DNA of 64,000 bases from positions 248,001 to 312,000 of the forward strand of contig CAWJSC010000002.1 of assembly GCA_963845425.1 (NCBI GenBank), given 5' to 3'. The position numbers and the translations under genes are program-made. Below the pieces are notes generated by a model, which worked only from the letters and a program-made list of their open reading frames with translations, was not told the origin of the DNA and searched no databases. This document shows, piece after piece, positions 43,108 to 51,937 of the stretch. The first letter of the stretch is position 1, and the number at the start of each line of letters is the position of its first letter. The stretch is from DATDAH01 sp963845425. Lineage in GTDB: Bacteria > Actinomycetota > Acidimicrobiia > Acidimicrobiales > DATDAH01.

Positions 43108-44013
43108 ATGGCAGCCAACGATCTCCAGCGTGTGAGCATCCATGGCCACGAGGTCGTCTTTCGCGACGTCGGTGACGGGCCCGTCCTCCTCCTGCTGCAC
43201 GGCATCGCCGGAAGCTCACGGGCCTGGCGGGAGGTGATGCCCGCCCTGGCCGGCGAGTACCGCATGATCGCACCGGACCTGCTGGGTCACGGCGAGTCGG
43301 CCAAGCCCCTGGGCGACTACTCCCTGGGCGCCTACGCCAGCGGGATGCGGGACTTCCTGGGTGTCCTCGGCGTCGAGCGGGCCACTCTGGTCGGCCAGTC
43401 CTTCGGTGGCGGTGTGGCCATGCAGTTGGCCTACCAGCACCCCGAGGTCTGCGAGCGCCTGGTCCTGGTCGACAGCGGCGGCCTCGGGCGCGAGGTCAGC
43501 CCCATCCTGCGGGCCGCGACCCTGCCCCTGGCCGAATACGTGCTGCCGGTGGTGTTCCCCTCCTTCGTCAAGGACCGGGGGGACGCGGTCAGCCGCTTCC
43601 TGCAGCGCCGCGGCATCCGCTCGGGGCGGGCCGCGGAGATGTGGCTGGCCTACCGGTCCCTCACCGAGTCCGACAACCGCAAGGCCTTCGTCCGCACGAT
43701 GCGGTCGGTCATCGACCCCGGCGGCCAGACCGTCAGCGCCATGGACCGCCTCTACCTGGCCGCCGCGGTCCCCACCCTCATCGTCTGGGGCGAGGACGAC
43801 ACGATCATCCCCGTCGAGCACGCCCACACCGCCCACGAGGTCATCGCGGGCAGCCGCCTCGAGATCATCGAGGGCGTGGGCCACTTCCCCCATGTCGAGG
43901 CCCCCGACCGCTTCGTCGAAGTACTCCGGGACTTCCTCGAGACGACGCCCGTGGCCCCGCCCGGCGCCGACACCTACCGCGACCTCCTCCTGGAGCGCGC
44001 CGCGTCCGCCTGA
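43108..44013 (+). CDS. alpha/beta hydrolase
   Basis: 301 residues, alpha/beta hydrolase_1 fold. Oxyanion region LLLLHGIAGSSRAWREVMPA, DLLGHGESAKP, nucleophile elbow VGQSFGGGVAMQLAYQHPE, acid in LIVWGEDDTIIPVEHAH and His in GVGHFPHVEAPDRF give a full Ser-Asp-His triad. The helical cap lies at about 135-215. The enzyme may be an esterase, haloperoxidase-like or epoxide/lactone hydrolase; the substrate is unassignable. ATG 43108 is used because the open frame upstream runs through the CCTGAAG palindrome. It converges on an MFS gene five bases on. Confidence 0.88.
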   Translation: MAANDLQRVSIHGHEVVFRDVGDGPVLLLLHGIAGSSRAWREVMPALAGEYRMIAPDLLGHGESAKPLGDYSLGAYASGMRDFLGVLGVERATLVGQSFGGGVAMQLAYQHPEVCERLVLVDSGGLGREVSPILRAATLPLAEYVLPVVFPSFVKDRGDAVSRFLQRRGIRSGRAAEMWLAYRSLTESDNRKAFVRTMRSVIDPGGQTVSAMDRLYLAAAVPTLIVWGEDDTIIPVEHAHTAHEVIAGSRLEIIEGVGHFPHVEAPDRFVEVLRDFLETTPVAPPGADTYRDLLLERAASA

Positions 44014-44018
44014 GGGGA

Positions 44019-45365
44019 CTACGCCGGGGCGAGGTCGGGCGCTTCGACGAGTCGGCGGTAGGAGCGGGACAGCCGGGCGAAGGCCGTGACGGTGATCCCC
44101 ACCAACCCGGCGAGGGTGAACATGAGCGCCAGGCCACGCTCCGGACCGGTGCCGAACCAACCCCCGATCAGGTCCACCCCTTGGCCGTCGGTCATGAACG
44201 GCATGAAGACCTGCTCGGCCAGCGGCGCGATGAGGAAGGCGGTCAGGGGTGACGCGGCGTTCTCGACCAGCTGCGCGAACCCGAACACCCGCCCTTGACG
44301 CTCATAGGGGATGGCCCGCTGCAACACGGTCTGCTCAGCCGCCTCGATCACGGGGATGAGCGCCAGCCAGAGGACCATGCCGACGGTCAGCATCACGATC
44401 GAGGACCGCAGGGCGAAGACGGCGCACACGGCCCAGTTGGCGAGGTTGCCGATCAGAACCACGCGCAGCGGATTCGACCCGAGGCCGTAGCGGGCCACGG
44501 CGAGCCCACCCGCGATGAACGCCAGGCTGATGAAGCCCCACAACAGGCCCCAGGTCTCCACCGACACCAGCGCCAGGCCGTACGCGTCCATCAGGGCCAT
44601 GAACACGCCGCCGAGGAGGTTGTTGAAGGCGGCCAGCATGATCAGCATCATCAGGCCGGGCACGACATGGATGGCGTCCACGGCGCCCCGGATGTCCACG
44701 TGGCCCGTCGCCGTGTCGTCCGGGTGGCGCTGAGGCTCCGGCTCGTCGATGTGGATGGTTCGCAGGTGGGCCAACGCCGCCGCGGTCAGCGTCAGGGCGA
44801 GGACGTAGGCCCAGCCCATCCCGAGGGTGCCGATGACGAGGCCGCTGAAGACCGACGTGATGGCGAAGGACACGCCGGTGACCGTGCCCACCATGCCGTT
44901 GGCCCGGTCCCGACGGTCCTCCGGCACCAGGAGGGTGACGCAGGTCGACAGGGCGATGCTGCGCATGTGTCCGGCGACCGAGCCGACCAGGGTGAGTCCG
45001 ATCAGCACCCAGAACCAGGGGTTGGTCAGGCGCAGGAGGTCGTCGCGGTCTACGGCGAAGAAGACGGCCGTGGCCGCGGCGAAGCAGGTCGTGGACGCCA
45101 CCCCGGCCAGCTCCATGGCCGCGTGCTTCCGGTGGCGGTCGACGTAGGTGCCGAAGAACGGCCCGAAGGCGGCCGACGCCATGCTGAAGGCACCGCCGAT
45201 CACCCCGGTGGCGACCACCGACCGCGTCTCGAGGTACACCCAGAAGGTCAGCGCGAACCACAGGAACGTGCTGGTGACGCCGGTGACGAGCGTGTTGACC
45301 AGCAGCCGCCGGAACACCGCGATCGAGTCGACTTGACGTCCCCCCACGTCCTCCATCATGGCCAT
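44019..45365 (-). CDS. MFS transporter
   Basis: 448 residues, about twelve membrane helices. RRLLVNTLVTGVTSTFLWFA opens the protein, FGPFFGTYVDRHRKH is the helix 2-3 motif A, and VPEDRRDRANGMVGTVTG and YERQGRVFGFAQLVENAASP match the inter-helix loops of MFS_3-like exporters. A polar loop of about 30 residues separates the halves. It starts 51 bp downstream of the acyl-CoA synthetase stop on the same strand and may be co-transcribed with it. The substrate is unknown; the first residues MAMME leave the exact Met uncertain. Confidence 0.86.
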   Translation of the reverse strand: MAMMEDVGGRQVDSIAVFRRLLVNTLVTGVTSTFLWFALTFWVYLETRSVVATGVIGGAFSMASAAFGPFFGTYVDRHRKHAAMELAGVASTTCFAAATAVFFAVDRDDLLRLTNPWFWVLIGLTLVGSVAGHMRSIALSTCVTLLVPEDRRDRANGMVGTVTGVSFAITSVFSGLVIGTLGMGWAYVLALTLTAAALAHLRTIHIDEPEPQRHPDDTATGHVDIRGAVDAIHVVPGLMMLIMLAAFNNLLGGVFMALMDAYGLALVSVETWGLLWGFISLAFIAGGLAVARYGLGSNPLRVVLIGNLANWAVCAVFALRSSIVMLTVGMVLWLALIPVIEAAEQTVLQRAIPYERQGRVFGFAQLVENAASPLTAFLIAPLAEQVFMPFMTDGQGVDLIGGWFGTGPERGLALMFTLAGLVGITVTAFARLSRSYRRLVEAPDLAPA

Positions 45366-45416
45366 GGGCCTTGGCCGGCCCGCGGGCCGGAGGCTGACCG
45401 GTGACGGCCGTCGACG

Positions 45417-47006
45417 TCAGTCGATGGAGGGGCGTTCGTCGGCCATGTCGCGGAGGCGGTTCTTGAGGATCTTGTCGAGGGTGCCGGTGGGGAACTCGTC
45501 CACGACGTAGACGGCCCGGGGGACCTTGAAGTCGGCCAACTGTCCCGTACACCGCTCGATGATCTCCTTCTCCAGGGTGGCCTCGTCCGCCGCGTCGGGC
45601 GTGGTGATGACGAAGGCCACGACCACCTGGTCCAGCCACTCGTGCTTCTTGCCGACCACGGCCACCGCGCTGATCCCGGGCGTGCCGGTGATGATGTCCT
45701 CGACCTCCTTGGCCGACACGTTCTCGCCCCCGACCTTCAGCAGGTCCTTGTCCCGCTCCCGGTAGAAGATGTTGCCGCCGGCACCGAGCATGACCATGTC
45801 ACCGGTCTTGAACCAGTCCCCCTCGAAGGAGGACTCGTTGGCCTCGGGGTTGTCGAAGTACTCGAGGAAGAGCTGGATGCCCCGGGTCCCCCGCAGCCAC
45901 AGCTCGCCGGTTGCACCCTCCCCGACCACCTCGCCGGTCTCCTTGTCGACCACGGCGAACTCGTAGCCCGCCCCGATCCGGCCCATCGAACGGGTCGGTA
46001 GGCCCTCGGCGGGCTTGCCGTTGATGGCGTGGGTGACGGTCTCGGTCATCCCGTAGGCGGCGTAGACCTGGATCCCGAACATGGCGTCGAGGTCGGGCAT
46101 GATCAGCCCGAACACCCCGACCCGCAGGTCGGTCTCGGGCTTGTCCGGCGCCATGAGCGTGCCCATGACGAAGGGCATGAGGGAGATGTGGGTGATGCCG
46201 TTGCGGGCCACGACGTCCCAGAACCGACTGGTCGACCACTTCGGCATGAGTACCGCTGTGGCCCCCACGCCCAGCACCGAGAAGAACGACCAGCTCTGGG
46301 CGTTCACGTGGAAGAACGGCAGGTAGATGAGATAGCGGTCGTCGGGGCCGAGGTCGATGGTGCGGGGACCGGTGCGGCTGGCCCACACGGCGTTGGCGTG
46401 GGTGTGCACCACCGCCTTGGGCTTGTTGGTCGTGCCCGAGGTGAACATGATCCCGAAGGACCGCATCGGCTCGACGTCCCGCCCCGTCCAGGCCTCGGCC
46501 TCACCGAAGAGGTCCGCGAGGGCGAGGAGCTCCCGGTCGGTGGGGGCCGGCTCGCCGTCGCCGCCGTCGACCTCGGTGACCGCGATCCACGCCAGGTCCG
46601 GCCCAGCCTCGGCCACGAGGGCGGCGTACTGCGGCTGGGTGATGGCGGCCACGCAGCGGGCCTTCTCGATGAAGTAGCCCACCTCGGCGCCCACCGAGCG
46701 CGTGTTGGTGGTCACCCCGACGGCGCCCAGGGTGGCGCAGGCCAGCCAGGCGACGACCATCTCCGGGCAGTTGTCGGCGTGGATCAGGATCTTGTCGTCG
46801 AGGCCGACCCCGCGCCCGCCCAGGCCGGCCGCCAGGGCCCGCACGTCGGCCCAGAGCTCGGCGTAGGTCCAGCTCCGGCCCTCGCCCTCGCCCGGCTCCC
46901 AGACCAGGACCGGGTGGTCCCCCCGTTGCTCGGCCCACTGGGCCAGCAGACCGGGGATGTCCTGGCCGTGGCCCTGCAGCTCCATCACCTGACGCTCGTC
47001 GATCAC
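45417..47006 (-). CDS. acyl-CoA synthetase (AMP-binding enzyme)
   Basis: 529 residues of the ANL superfamily. The ATP loop is FTSGTTNKPKAVVHTHANAV, the A5 motif YGMTETVTHAI, A7 GDWFKTGDM, the hinge YRERDKDLLKVGGENVSAKE, and the catalytic Lys near residue 512 in PTGTLDKILKNRLR. It should activate a carboxylic acid to an acyl-CoA through an acyl adenylate; chain length is not evident. The frame is open to 47642, but GTG 47004-47006 precedes the family start; ATG 46985 is also possible. It is divergent from the HAD/GH65 pair, with an MFS gene downstream. Confidence 0.88.
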   Translation of the reverse strand: MIDERQVMELQGHGQDIPGLLAQWAEQRGDHPVLVWEPGEGEGRSWTYAELWADVRALAAGLGGRGVGLDDKILIHADNCPEMVVAWLACATLGAVGVTTNTRSVGAEVGYFIEKARCVAAITQPQYAALVAEAGPDLAWIAVTEVDGGDGEPAPTDRELLALADLFGEAEAWTGRDVEPMRSFGIMFTSGTTNKPKAVVHTHANAVWASRTGPRTIDLGPDDRYLIYLPFFHVNAQSWSFFSVLGVGATAVLMPKWSTSRFWDVVARNGITHISLMPFVMGTLMAPDKPETDLRVGVFGLIMPDLDAMFGIQVYAAYGMTETVTHAINGKPAEGLPTRSMGRIGAGYEFAVVDKETGEVVGEGATGELWLRGTRGIQLFLEYFDNPEANESSFEGDWFKTGDMVMLGAGGNIFYRERDKDLLKVGGENVSAKEVEDIITGTPGISAVAVVGKKHEWLDQVVVAFVITTPDAADEATLEKEIIERCTGQLADFKVPRAVYVVDEFPTGTLDKILKNRLRDMADERPSID

Positions 47007-47153
47007 ACCCGGAGCCTCGCGCGTCCCGCCGGCCGACGGGAACACGGTCTCCGGGCGATGGGCCCGCCCGTCCCGGCCGGGGTCACCGAATGACTCCGGG
47101 GCACCCGACGGGACCTTCGGCGCTGGTCGAGGACGCAGCCCGGGTGCGACCCT

Positions 47154-47900
47154 ATGGCCGTGCCCTCCATAGATCGCCTCGAGATCGAGGCCGTCATCTT
47201 CGATGTCGACGGCGTCGTCACCGACACCGCCCGGGTCCACGCCGCCGCTTGGACCTCCGTGTTCGACGACGTCCTGCGCAGGCGGGCCGACGCCGGCCTC
47301 GGTGACTTCACCCCCTTCACCCTCGAGGACTACCTCACCTACGTGGACGGTCGGCCCCGCTACGAGGGTGTCCAGGGCTTCCTGGCCTCCCGGACGATCG
47401 ACCTGCCCGCCGGGTCGCCCGTCGACCCGCCGGGCAACGACACCGTCTGTGCCATCGGCAATCGCAAGGACCGGACCTTCGTCGACCTCATCCTGCGGGA
47501 CGGCGTCCGGGCCTTCCCCGATGCCCTCGCCCTGCTCGGGCGCCTCGCCGACGCCGGCATCTCCGTGGCCGCGGTGTCGGCCAGTCGGAACGCCGCCGAG
47601 GTGCTCCGGGCCGCTCATGTGATCGAGCGCTTCCTCGTGCACGTGGACGGCGTCGACTCCGATCGCCTGGGCCTGGCGGGCAAGCCCGACCCCGCCATCT
47701 TCCTCGAGGCCGCCCGCCGCCTCGGGACCTCCCCGAGCCGGATGGTCGTGCTCGAGGACGCCCAGTCAGGCGTCGAGGCCGGACGGCGCGGGGGGTTCGG
47801 CCTGGTGGTGGGGGTGGCCCGGGCCGGGACGGGTGAGGCCCTGGCCGAGCACGGCGCCGACGTCGTCGTCGCCGGCCTCGATGAGTTGGACGTCCGATGA
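47154..47900 (+). CDS. HAD hydrolase, beta-phosphoglucomutase family
   Basis: 248 residues. Motif I is AVIFDVDGVVTDTARVHAAAW with nucleophile Asp17 and acid Asp19. The cap (about 25-110) contains TPFTLEDYLTYVDGRPRYEG, typical of beta-phosphoglucomutases, and then VAAVSASRNAAEVL (motif II), GLAGKPDPAIFLEAARRLG (motif III Lys) and VVLEDAQSGVEAGRRGGF (motif IV). It should interconvert beta-glucose 1-phosphate and glucose 6-phosphate. It overlaps the GH65 phosphorylase by ATGA, which makes beta-glucose 1-phosphate, so function and context agree. Confidence 0.88.
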   Translation: MAVPSIDRLEIEAVIFDVDGVVTDTARVHAAAWTSVFDDVLRRRADAGLGDFTPFTLEDYLTYVDGRPRYEGVQGFLASRTIDLPAGSPVDPPGNDTVCAIGNRKDRTFVDLILRDGVRAFPDALALLGRLADAGISVAAVSASRNAAEVLRAAHVIERFLVHVDGVDSDRLGLAGKPDPAIFLEAARRLGTSPSRMVVLEDAQSGVEAGRRGGFGLVVGVARAGTGEALAEHGADVVVAGLDELDVR

Positions 47901-50317
47901 CGCCGGGCGACCGGGCCCGCCTGGTCTTCGAGGGCTACGACCCGTCGGCGGAGGGACACCGGGAGGCGTTGTGCAGCTTGGGCAACGGCTACCTCGCCAC
48001 GCGGGGGGCGGCGCCCGAGGCGACCGACGACGGTGTGCACTACCCGGGGACCTACGTGGCCGGCGTCTACAACCGCCTCGTCGACGCCGTCGACGGCGTG
48101 CTCCTCGACCACGAGAGCCTCGTGAACCTGCCCAACTGGGCGCTGCTCCAGTTCCGCGCCGAGGACGAAGACTGGTTCTCGATGGACCGGGCCCACGTGC
48201 TCGACCACTCGCTGACCCTCGACTTGCGCCAGGGCCAGCTCATCCGAGAGCTCCGGTTCCGCGACGACGCCGGCCGACTGACCCGGGTGACCCAGCGCCG
48301 GCTGGTCCATCGCAACGACCCCCATCTGGCCGCCCTCGAGACCACCTTCCGCCCCGAGGGCTGGTCGGGCACGCTCGAGGTCCGGTCGAGCATCGACGGC
48401 GACGTCGAGAACAACGGCGTCGCGCGCTACCGCGACCTCGGCCGGCGCCACCTGCGCGTCGAGCAGCTGTGGGCCCCGGAGGAGGACGTCGTGGCCCTCG
48501 TCACCGAGACGACGGGATCCCACATCCGGGTGGCTGAGGCGGCCCGGACCCGGGTCCTGGGCACCCGGTCCCCGGTCGAGCGCACCCTCGAGACTGCTGA
48601 CGCCCGCATCGGCCACCGACTGCTCCTCCCGGTGCTGGACGGCGAGGAGGTCGTGGTCGAGAAGATCGCCGCCGTCTACACGTCCCGGGACCAGGGCATC
48701 TACGAGCCGGGCGAGCACGCCGTCCGCCACGTCACGTGCCTGGTCGGCTACGACGAACTGGCGGTCAGCAACACCCGCGGGTGGGCTCACGTGTGGCGGC
48801 GCACCGACATCCGCATCGAGGAGTCCGAGTCGCTGGCCCGCGGCCTCACCCTGCAGCTGTTCCACCTCCACCAGGCCATCTCGAAGCACACCACGAGCCT
48901 CGACGTGGGGGTGCCGGCCCGAGGCCTCTCCGGTGAGGCCTACCGAGGTCACATCTTCTGGGACGAGCTGTTCGTCTTCCCTTACGTCAACCTCCGGGTG
49001 CCCGAGCACGCCCGGGCGCTGCTGATGTACCGCTTCCGGCGCCTCGACGAGGCCCGGCGTCGGGCCCGGGAGGCGGGCTTCGAGGGCGCCATGTTCCCGT
49101 GGCAGAGCGCCTCGAGCGGCAGGGAGGAGACGCCCGAGGCGCATCTCAACCCTCGCTCGGGGCACTGGCTACCGGATCATTCCCGGCTCCAGCGCCACGT
49201 GAACGCCGCCATCGCCCACAACGTCGTGCGCTACCTCGATGCCACCGCCGACCAGGACTTCCTCTCCTTCAACGGCGCCGAGCTGATGGTGGAGATCGCC
49301 CGCTTCTGGGCCAGCGCCGCCACCTACGACCACATCGAGGACCGCTACGAGATCCGGGGGGTGGTCGGTCCCGACGAGTACCACGAGGCCCTGCCCGGCG
49401 CCGACCACCCCGGCGTCGACAACAACGCCTACACCAACGTGATGGCAGCCTGGGTCCTCTGGAAGAGCGGGGAGATCCTCGACCGACTCGACGACCATCG
49501 GCGAGAGGAGATCGTGGCCAAGCTGGCCATCACCGCCGACGAACGACAACGCTGGGGAGAGCTCAGCCGGCGGATGCGGGTCTGCTTCCACGACGGGGTC
49601 ATCAGCCAGTTCGAGGGCTACGAGGAGCTGGAGGAGCTGGACTGGGACGGCTATCTGAGCCGCTACGGCAACATCCAGCGCCTCGACCGGATCCTGGAGG
49701 CCGAGGGGGACTCGGCCAACCGTTACCGCCTGTCGAAGCAGGCGGACGTGCTCATGCTCTTCTACCTGTTCTCGTCGACGGAGGTGGTCGAGCTCTTCAA
49801 CCGGCTCGGCTACGCGCTCGACGACGAGATGATCGACCGGACGATCGACTACTACCTCGCCCGGACCTCCAACGGCTCGACGCTGAGTCAGGTGGTGCAC
49901 GCCTGGGTGGCGGCCCGGCGCGACCTCGGCCAGTCCTTTGCGGCCCTGTGTGAGGCGCTGCGCAGCGATGTCGACGACACCCAGGGCGGGACCACCGCCG
50001 AAGGTGTGCACATCGGGGCGATGGCCGGCACCGTCGACCTGATCGAGCGCTGCTACCCGGGGCTGACGATCCGCGACGACGCGCTCTGGTTCGACCCGGC
50101 CGTGCCCCCCGAGCTGGGCTGGTACTCGTTCAACCTCCGGTTCCGGGGGAACTGGCTGGATGTCCGGGTGTCCGCCACCGGCGTCGAGCTCGAGTCCCAT
50201 GGGCACAATCGGCCCGTGCCCATCGGGTTCGACGGCGAAGTGGTCGACCTCGCCCCGGGTGAACGCCGGGTGCTGAGGACCTCGGGCCCTCGGCACCCGG
50301 TCGACCGAATAGTCTGA
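47897..50317 (+). CDS. GH65 glycoside phosphorylase (trehalose/maltose/kojibiose type)
   Basis: 806 residues. An N-terminal super-beta-sandwich (about 1-290) starts with SLGNGYLATRGAAPEATDDG, typical of GH65. The (alpha/alpha)6 barrel has HIFWDELFVFPYVNLRVPEH and the general acid Glu494 in VVGPDEYHEALPGADHPGVD; the phosphate-site loop is KQADVLMLFYLFS. The C-terminal beta domain ends after YSFNLRFRGNWLDVRVSATG. It splits an alpha-linked glucose disaccharide with phosphate by inversion to give beta-glucose 1-phosphate. Which disaccharide cannot be told. It is coupled with the mutase upstream; together they save one ATP per disaccharide. Confidence 0.9.
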   Translation: MTPGDRARLVFEGYDPSAEGHREALCSLGNGYLATRGAAPEATDDGVHYPGTYVAGVYNRLVDAVDGVLLDHESLVNLPNWALLQFRAEDEDWFSMDRAHVLDHSLTLDLRQGQLIRELRFRDDAGRLTRVTQRRLVHRNDPHLAALETTFRPEGWSGTLEVRSSIDGDVENNGVARYRDLGRRHLRVEQLWAPEEDVVALVTETTGSHIRVAEAARTRVLGTRSPVERTLETADARIGHRLLLPVLDGEEVVVEKIAAVYTSRDQGIYEPGEHAVRHVTCLVGYDELAVSNTRGWAHVWRRTDIRIEESESLARGLTLQLFHLHQAISKHTTSLDVGVPARGLSGEAYRGHIFWDELFVFPYVNLRVPEHARALLMYRFRRLDEARRRAREAGFEGAMFPWQSASSGREETPEAHLNPRSGHWLPDHSRLQRHVNAAIAHNVVRYLDATADQDFLSFNGAELMVEIARFWASAATYDHIEDRYEIRGVVGPDEYHEALPGADHPGVDNNAYTNVMAAWVLWKSGEILDRLDDHRREEIVAKLAITADERQRWGELSRRMRVCFHDGVISQFEGYEELEELDWDGYLSRYGNIQRLDRILEAEGDSANRYRLSKQADVLMLFYLFSSTEVVELFNRLGYALDDEMIDRTIDYYLARTSNGSTLSQVVHAWVAARRDLGQSFAALCEALRSDVDDTQGGTTAEGVHIGAMAGTVDLIERCYPGLTIRDDALWFDPAVPPELGWYSFNLRFRGNWLDVRVSATGVELESHGHNRPVPIGFDGEVVDLAPGERRVLRTSGPRHPVDRIV

Positions 50318-50324
50318 TCCGGGC

Positions 50325-50738
50325 ATGGACGGCACCGCGAAGGGCCGCCGCCTCGTGGCCCTGCCCGAGACGGAGTGTTGGCGGCTCCTGGCCACGCGGC
50401 CGTGGGGCCACCTCGCCGTCGTCGTCGCCGACCACCCCGACCTGTTCGCGGTCGACCATCGCGTGGACGGTCACACGCTGCTGATCCGCACCGAGGAGGG
50501 GGCCAAGCTCCGGGCCACCTCCGGTGCCCGGATCGCCTACCTGGTCGACGAGATCGACGATGTCGCCCGGGAGGGCTGGACGGTCCTGGTCGCCGGCTAC
50601 GGCGAGGAGGTCTTCGACCCGCACCGCCTCGATGTCGATGACCTCGACGAGCCTCTCTGGACCGGCGACCGGGTCCACTGGCTCCGCATCGTGCCCTTCA
50701 AGGTGACCGGGCGGCGTCTCGTCCCCCACGTGACCTGA
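50325..50738 (+). CDS. pyridoxamine-5'-phosphate-oxidase-fold protein
   Basis: 137 residues of split beta-barrel fold. ETECWRLLATRPWGHLAVVV, LFAVDHRVDGHTLLIRTEEG and GAKLRATSGARIAYLVDEID are the strand pattern of PPOX-like proteins that bind FMN, F420 or haem; VTGRRLVPH closes it. The real cofactor and activity are unknown; small actinobacterial members are often F420-linked or regulatory. ATG 50325 lies seven bases past the GH65 stop, so it may ride in that operon without sharing its job. It converges on the thiolase operon. Confidence 0.8.
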   Translation: MDGTAKGRRLVALPETECWRLLATRPWGHLAVVVADHPDLFAVDHRVDGHTLLIRTEEGAKLRATSGARIAYLVDEIDDVAREGWTVLVAGYGEEVFDPHRLDVDDLDEPLWTGDRVHWLRIVPFKVTGRRLVPHVT

Positions 50739-50776
50739 TCGCGGCGGGGTGATCGCCGGACGGAGCCGTCGCGGGG

Positions 50777-51937
50777 CTAGTCGAAGGGCTGCAGGCTGCG
50801 GGCCACGACCCACATGGAGAAGTACTGGCTGTTGGCGCCGTAGGCCATGGCCAGGGCGGTCTTCGCCCCGTCGACCTGGTGCTCGCCGGCGGCGCCGCGC
50901 ACCTGGTTGGCCGCCTCGGCGAAGCGGAGGAGGCCCGAGGCGCCGATGGGGTTGCTGGACAGCACGCCACCCGAACAGTTGACCGGGAACGAGCCGCCCA
51001 GTTCGGTGGAGCCGTCGTCGATCATCTTCCAGCCCTCGCCCGGCTCGGCGATGCGGTGGCCCTCCAGCCAGATGGCCTCGTGCCAGGAGAACGGCACGTA
51101 GAGCTCGGCCATGTCGATCTGCTCGCGGGGGTTGGTGATGCCGGCCATGGCGTAGACGTCGTCGGCGCAGGTGAGGCAGGCCTCGGGGCGCACGGGGTCC
51201 CGGCCCGGGAAGTTCGGGGGCTCCGAGCGTGACGACGTGCCGAGGATCCAGGCCGGGGGACGACCGTCCGCCGCGGCGGCCTTGCCGCCCTCCTCGTCGG
51301 TCAGGACCATGGCGCAGGCCCCGTCGGAGGACGGGCAGGACTCGAGGAAGCGGATCGGCTCCCACATCATCGGGCTGGCCTTCACCTTCTCGATGGAGAT
51401 GTCCTCGATCTTCAGGTGGGCGTACGGGTTCTTGAGGGCGTTGAGCCGGTCCTTGACCGCCACCTTCCACCCGATGTGCTCCGGCGCCCCGCTGCGCTGG
51501 ATGTAGGCCCGGATGAAGGGGGCGAAGGCCCCACCCGCGCCCAGCGACGCGCCCTTGCCGCTGCCGAGGGCGAACTGGGCGTTGCCCTCGGACTGCTTCT
51601 CGAAGGCGACGGCCAGGACGGTCTTGTGCTTGCCCGCCTGTACATGGGAGGCGGCCACGATGGCCGTGGTGCCGCCCACCGACCCGGCGGTGTGGACCCG
51701 GAACATGGGCTTGCCGACCGCCCCGAGGGCGTCGGACAGGTAGAGCTCGGGCTTCATCACCCCCTCGAAGAGGTCGGGGGCCTTGCCCAGGACCACGGCG
51801 TCGATGTCGGCCATGGTGAGGTGGGCGTCCTCGAGGGCCCGGAACACCGCCTCCCGCACGAGGCCGCCCAGAGAGACGTCCCGACGGCGCGACTTGTGAT
51901 GGGTCTGGCCCACCCCGATCACGGCGGTGGGGATCAT
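50777..51937 (-). CDS. thiolase-fold protein (acetyl-CoA acetyltransferase/Ltp-like)
   Basis: 386 residues. The thiolase fold is shown by TAVIGVGQTHHKSRRRDVSL, ALEDAHLTMADIDAVVLGKA and NCSGGVLSSNPIGASGLLRF. At the place of the nucleophile Cys (usual VCASG) it reads RVHTAGSVGG, and the usual GHP of the C-terminal motif is SNP, so it is unlikely to be a normal thiolase. It is closer to lipid-transfer/Ltp-type members that work with DUF35 partners in acyl or aldol chemistry. ATG 51937 overlaps the upstream thiolase gene by ATGA. Confidence 0.84.
   Translation of the reverse strand: MIPTAVIGVGQTHHKSRRRDVSLGGLVREAVFRALEDAHLTMADIDAVVLGKAPDLFEGVMKPELYLSDALGAVGKPMFRVHTAGSVGGTTAIVAASHVQAGKHKTVLAVAFEKQSEGNAQFALGSGKGASLGAGGAFAPFIRAYIQRSGAPEHIGWKVAVKDRLNALKNPYAHLKIEDISIEKVKASPMMWEPIRFLESCPSSDGACAMVLTDEEGGKAAAADGRPPAWILGTSSRSEPPNFPGRDPVRPEACLTCADDVYAMAGITNPREQIDMAELYVPFSWHEAIWLEGHRIAEPGEGWKMIDDGSTELGGSFPVNCSGGVLSSNPIGASGLLRFAEAANQVRGAAGEHQVDGAKTALAMAYGANSQYFSMWVVARSLQPFD

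Noticed and set aside
45417..47642. Acyl-CoA synthetase starting at 47642
   Set aside because: The extra 200 residues are antisense to the HAD gene and have no family match; start set at 47006.
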